Part shown: positions 61,911 through 64,000 of the stretch, in pieces | Numbering within the stretch: the first letter of the stretch is position 1 | Layout: the number at the start of each line of letters is the position of its first letter | DNA from: Tetrapisispora phaffii CBS 4417 | Lineage: Eukaryota; Ascomycota; Saccharomycetes; Saccharomycetales; Saccharomycetaceae | Assembly (NCBI RefSeq): GCF_000236905.1 | Contig: NC_016520.1 | Span: 496,001 to 560,000 of the forward strand | DNA length: 64,000 nucleotides | Direction of reading: 5' to 3' | Program-made: the position numbers and the translations under genes | Notes under the pieces: model-generated | Database searches by the model: none | Seen by the model: the letters and a program-made list of their open reading frames with translations, nothing else | Told to the model about the DNA's origin: nothing

Positions 61911-62815
61911 ATGTCTAAAGGTACGTTTAGGGGTGGATTCCTGTTTGAAACAATATCTTAGCTGTTCCTTTTAAGAGTTTTGTATGCAATCAATTTATAA
62001 TATATAATGCGATGAAAAAAGAAATATGCGATTTGGAGTGGGAGGGGCGTGCCTGTCTAGTAAGACTAATATTTTTCTCTCGATTCAATTCGATTTAGTT
62101 GAATATCAGTTTATACGTCCACAATATGCTTTATGCATGTATGTCTGGATGTACTGTTCTGTTATTATCGAAGACCTCCCTTATTTAGCATCTTCTTCTT
62201 CATTGTATTATAGGTTACATAACATGTGACGGAAGAAAATATCAATATGATTTATCAGGCGATACGTACTCGTATTTTCTTTTGTCAATTGTTTTCATTA
62301 ACTACTTAAATTGTTGGGTATTACTTTCTTTTAAATTGAAGCACTAGTTTATTTATTTTTCCATTATTGTTACTAACAGTTTTTAACTTTTTACACTCTA
62401 ATGTGTATACTTTTATTTCTGTTCAGATTTATCTCAAGTTTTCGGTGTTGCTAGAATTTTTGCTTCCTTCAACGATACTTTCGTTCACGTTACCGATTTA
62501 TCTGGTAAGGAAACTATCGCTAGAGTCACTGGTGGTATGAAAGTTAAAGCTGACAGAGATGAGTCCTCTCCATACGCTGCTATGTTAGCTGCCCAAGATG
62601 TCGCTGTTAAGTGTAAGGAAGTTGGCATCACTGCTCTACATGTTAAAATCAGAGCTACTGGTGGTACAAGATCGAAGACCCCAGGTCCAGGTGGACAAGC
62701 TGCTTTAAGAGCTTTAGCTAGATCCGGTCTAAGAATCGGTCGTATCGAAGATATTACTCCAGTTCCATCTGATTCTACGAGAAAGAAGGGTGGTAGAAGA
62801 GGTAGAAGATTATGA
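61911..62815 (+). CDS. RPS14: 40S ribosomal protein uS11 (Rps14), with one intron (join 61911-61920, 62427-62815)
   Basis: Rps14 is an essential protein of the small-subunit platform. A 10-base first exon (ATG TCT AAA G) and the second exon from 62427 give [20 protein letters not shown], continuing into [25 protein letters not shown] and the C-terminal [18 protein letters not shown]. The joined protein has 132 residues (S. cerevisiae 137; its N-terminus is a few residues longer). The intron of 506 bases has a non-consensus donor, GTACGT, with TACTAAC at 62371-62377 and the acceptor CAG at 62424-62426. In S. cerevisiae both RPS14 genes have an intron and RPS14B autoregulates splicing. RPS14 next to RPS22 reproduces YJL191W-YJL190C, while the left neighbours match YCR031C. 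Confidence 0.95.
61921..62426 (+). other. Spliceosomal intron in RPS14
   Basis: The donor GTACGT follows the tenth coding base. The branch point TACTAAC is at 62371-62377, followed by a T-rich tract and the acceptor TTCAG, with no earlier AG between them. At 506 bases it is long, as is usual for introns of yeast ribosomal protein genes. No C/D or H/ACA snoRNA was recognised inside. Confidence 0.92.
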
Positions 62816-63196
62816 TTCAATTATAGTCTCTATAATGCTATCATTTCTTATACAGTCTACAGACTCCCATTCAAACACTAATATCGTCATACAATGTATA
62901 CTTATCTATATATATATAATATTTAAATATTTCAATACATTTCAAAGTTAATATTGGCTTTAGTTTTAATGATGTTGTATATAGCAGTTGCTGCTGCTAT
63001 TAACTGTCATTAGTACATTGTTATTATATCACTATTTATAAAATCAGATCAAAGTTAAATATATTTCTAATGATATTATTTTAAAATAAACATACAAAAA
63101 TACATATGTATATATTTATTTATATTAAGTGCGAGTTACATAGAATGAAGAAAAGGCAATTTAATGTTTTAAAAACACAATAACTATCTTCTTAAT
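62816..63196. other. RPS14-RPS22 convergent 3' region
   Basis: About 380 bases of AT-rich DNA between convergent ribosomal protein genes. It includes TA-rich and T-rich stretches suited to 3' end formation. A TGCTGCTGC stretch lies near 62990. No ORF or RNA gene was recognised. Confidence 0.5.
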
Positions 63197-63589
63197 CTAG
63201 TAAACGAAACCTAAAATCTTACCAGAGACGTGCTTTCTTCTGGCTTCTTCGTGGTCCATAATACCGGCAGAAGTAGTTAAGATAACGTAACCGAATTGTC
63301 TGGCTGGTAATAAGTTTTCAGTCCACTTTTCAATCTCACTAATCTTAACGTTGAATCTTGGGGAAATGACACCGACCTTGTTTAATCTACCGTTTAATTG
63401 GATAACAATCTTACCGGATCTGTGGTCGTCAATGTATTCGAATTCACCAATGTAACCGTGCTTTTGGACGACTTGTAAGAATTTGATGATGACCTTGGAG
63501 GATGGTCTAATCATAACTTGACGCTTACCAGCCTTTTCGGCGTTGTTGATAGCGTTTAAAGCATCGGCTAAGACAGAAGTTCTAGTCAT
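63197..63589 (-). CDS. RPS22: 40S ribosomal protein uS8 (Rps22)
   Basis: Rps22 is a small-subunit protein of the uS8 family. The product is 130 residues, exactly the yeast length. It begins [34 protein letters not shown] and ends [22 protein letters not shown]. Codon use is highly biased. S. cerevisiae has RPS22A (YJL190C, no intron) beside RPS14B and RPS22B (YLR367W) with introns. The neighbour here fits RPS22A. No donor and branch-point pair was seen upstream in the 410 bases available, so I model it without an intron in this window. The upstream promoter continues past the window edge. Confidence 0.97.
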   Translation of the reverse strand: MTRTSVLADALNAINNAEKAGKRQVMIRPSSKVIIKFLQVVQKHGYIGEFEYIDDHRSGKIVIQLNGRLNKVGVISPRFNVKISEIEKWTENLLPARQFGYVILTTSAGIMDHEEARRKHVSGKILGFVY

Positions 63590-64000
63590 TTTTATGGATG
63601 GGGTCTTAAGTATGGATAAGTAAATTAAATAACATTAAAATTACAACTACTGAAATAAGAAAAACTAAAGCACTCTTTAAAAGCATCATACCAGCAATAA
63701 AAGGATAACAATATACTACAATTGCATCCGAATATTTCAGACTTTCACAAAGATAATTACCATCGATATATTGAAACTGCAAAGTTATTACAAAATGTGT
63801 ATGCAGTTAATGCGTTCTTACTAAGTTAACCCAATTATATTTTGATTGAATTGAAACTATATTGTTGTTACAAGTAGACATGAAAACAATTCAAGAAACT
63901 CATCAGTAACATCTTTCAAAGGGAAGTGAATAAAATTTCATAACATATGGATTTTTAATGTTAGCATAATTCTAAGTGCATGAGTCTCTCGCTTTCATTA
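63590..64000. other. Upstream region of RPS22 to the window edge
   Basis: About 410 bases of AT-rich sequence that should hold the RPS22 promoter. No clear Rap1 consensus, no ORF and no snoRNA boxes were recognised. The region is cut by the window end. Confidence 0.45.

Noticed and set aside
63590..64000. 5' UTR intron and snoRNA upstream of RPS22, as in S. cerevisiae RPS22B
   Set aside because: No GTATGT/TACTAAC pair on the minus strand and no C/D boxes; the neighbour RPS14 indicates the RPS22A type.

Overview
The window is chromosomal DNA of a budding yeast of the family Saccharomycetaceae. Almost every long ORF can be matched by eye to a Saccharomyces cerevisiae protein. Intergenic DNA is very AT-rich, spliceosomal introns carry the hemiascomycete TACTAAC branch point, and the genetic code is standard. 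Genes that S. cerevisiae splits between two duplicated (sister) regions are interleaved here: YBR/YPR at the left, YOL/YFR in the middle, YJL/YCR at the right. Several neighbours expected from the ancestral order are absent (CBP6, CKS1, OPY1, AIM13, BPH1), and long empty intergenic stretches lie where some of them should be. I infer a post-whole-genome-duplication yeast whose gene losses differ from S. cerevisiae (for example the Vanderwaltozyma/Tetrapisispora or Kazachstania/Naumovozyma lineages). The genus cannot be fixed from this window.

Layout. 0-9.1 kb: MRPL36, DIB1, GRS1 (with a probable non-AUG mitochondrial start), MUD1 (frameshifted as given), TEF1/2 and MRL1. 10.5-12.5 kb: a four-repeat metallothionein, a possible 50-residue membrane protein, and a START-like DUF3074 protein. 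14.2-35.3 kb: MEC1, HSL7, AGP2, CCZ1, SHE3 and ATG14, with a decayed Ty3/gypsy integrase fragment between CCZ1 and SHE3. 35.4-36.7 kb: an unrecognised 440-residue protein at a synteny breakpoint. 37.7-47.1 kb: TAT2, UBP6 (split by a spliceosomal intron), an intron-containing tRNA-Tyr, a SUR7-family TOS7/DCV1 protein and TLG2. 47.6-63.6 kb: UBP12, RBK1, RRP43, ELO2, SNT1, RPS14 (intron) and RPS22.

The genes are mostly housekeeping: translation (TEF, GRS1, RPS14, RPS22, MRPL36, tRNA-Tyr), RNA processing (DIB1, MUD1, RRP43, SHE3), trafficking and autophagy (MRL1, CCZ1, ATG14, TLG2), signalling and cell cycle (MEC1, HSL7), deubiquitination (UBP6, UBP12), amino-acid uptake (AGP2, TAT2), very-long-chain fatty acid elongation (ELO2), ribose metabolism (RBK1) and chromatin (SNT1). 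I see no operons, CRISPR, prophage or cluster-like novel system. The points most worth checking are the UBP6 intron, the conserved non-AUG start of GRS1, the MUD1 frameshift, the repeat-built metallothionein, the small ORF at 11432-11584 and the unassigned gene at 35393-36715.
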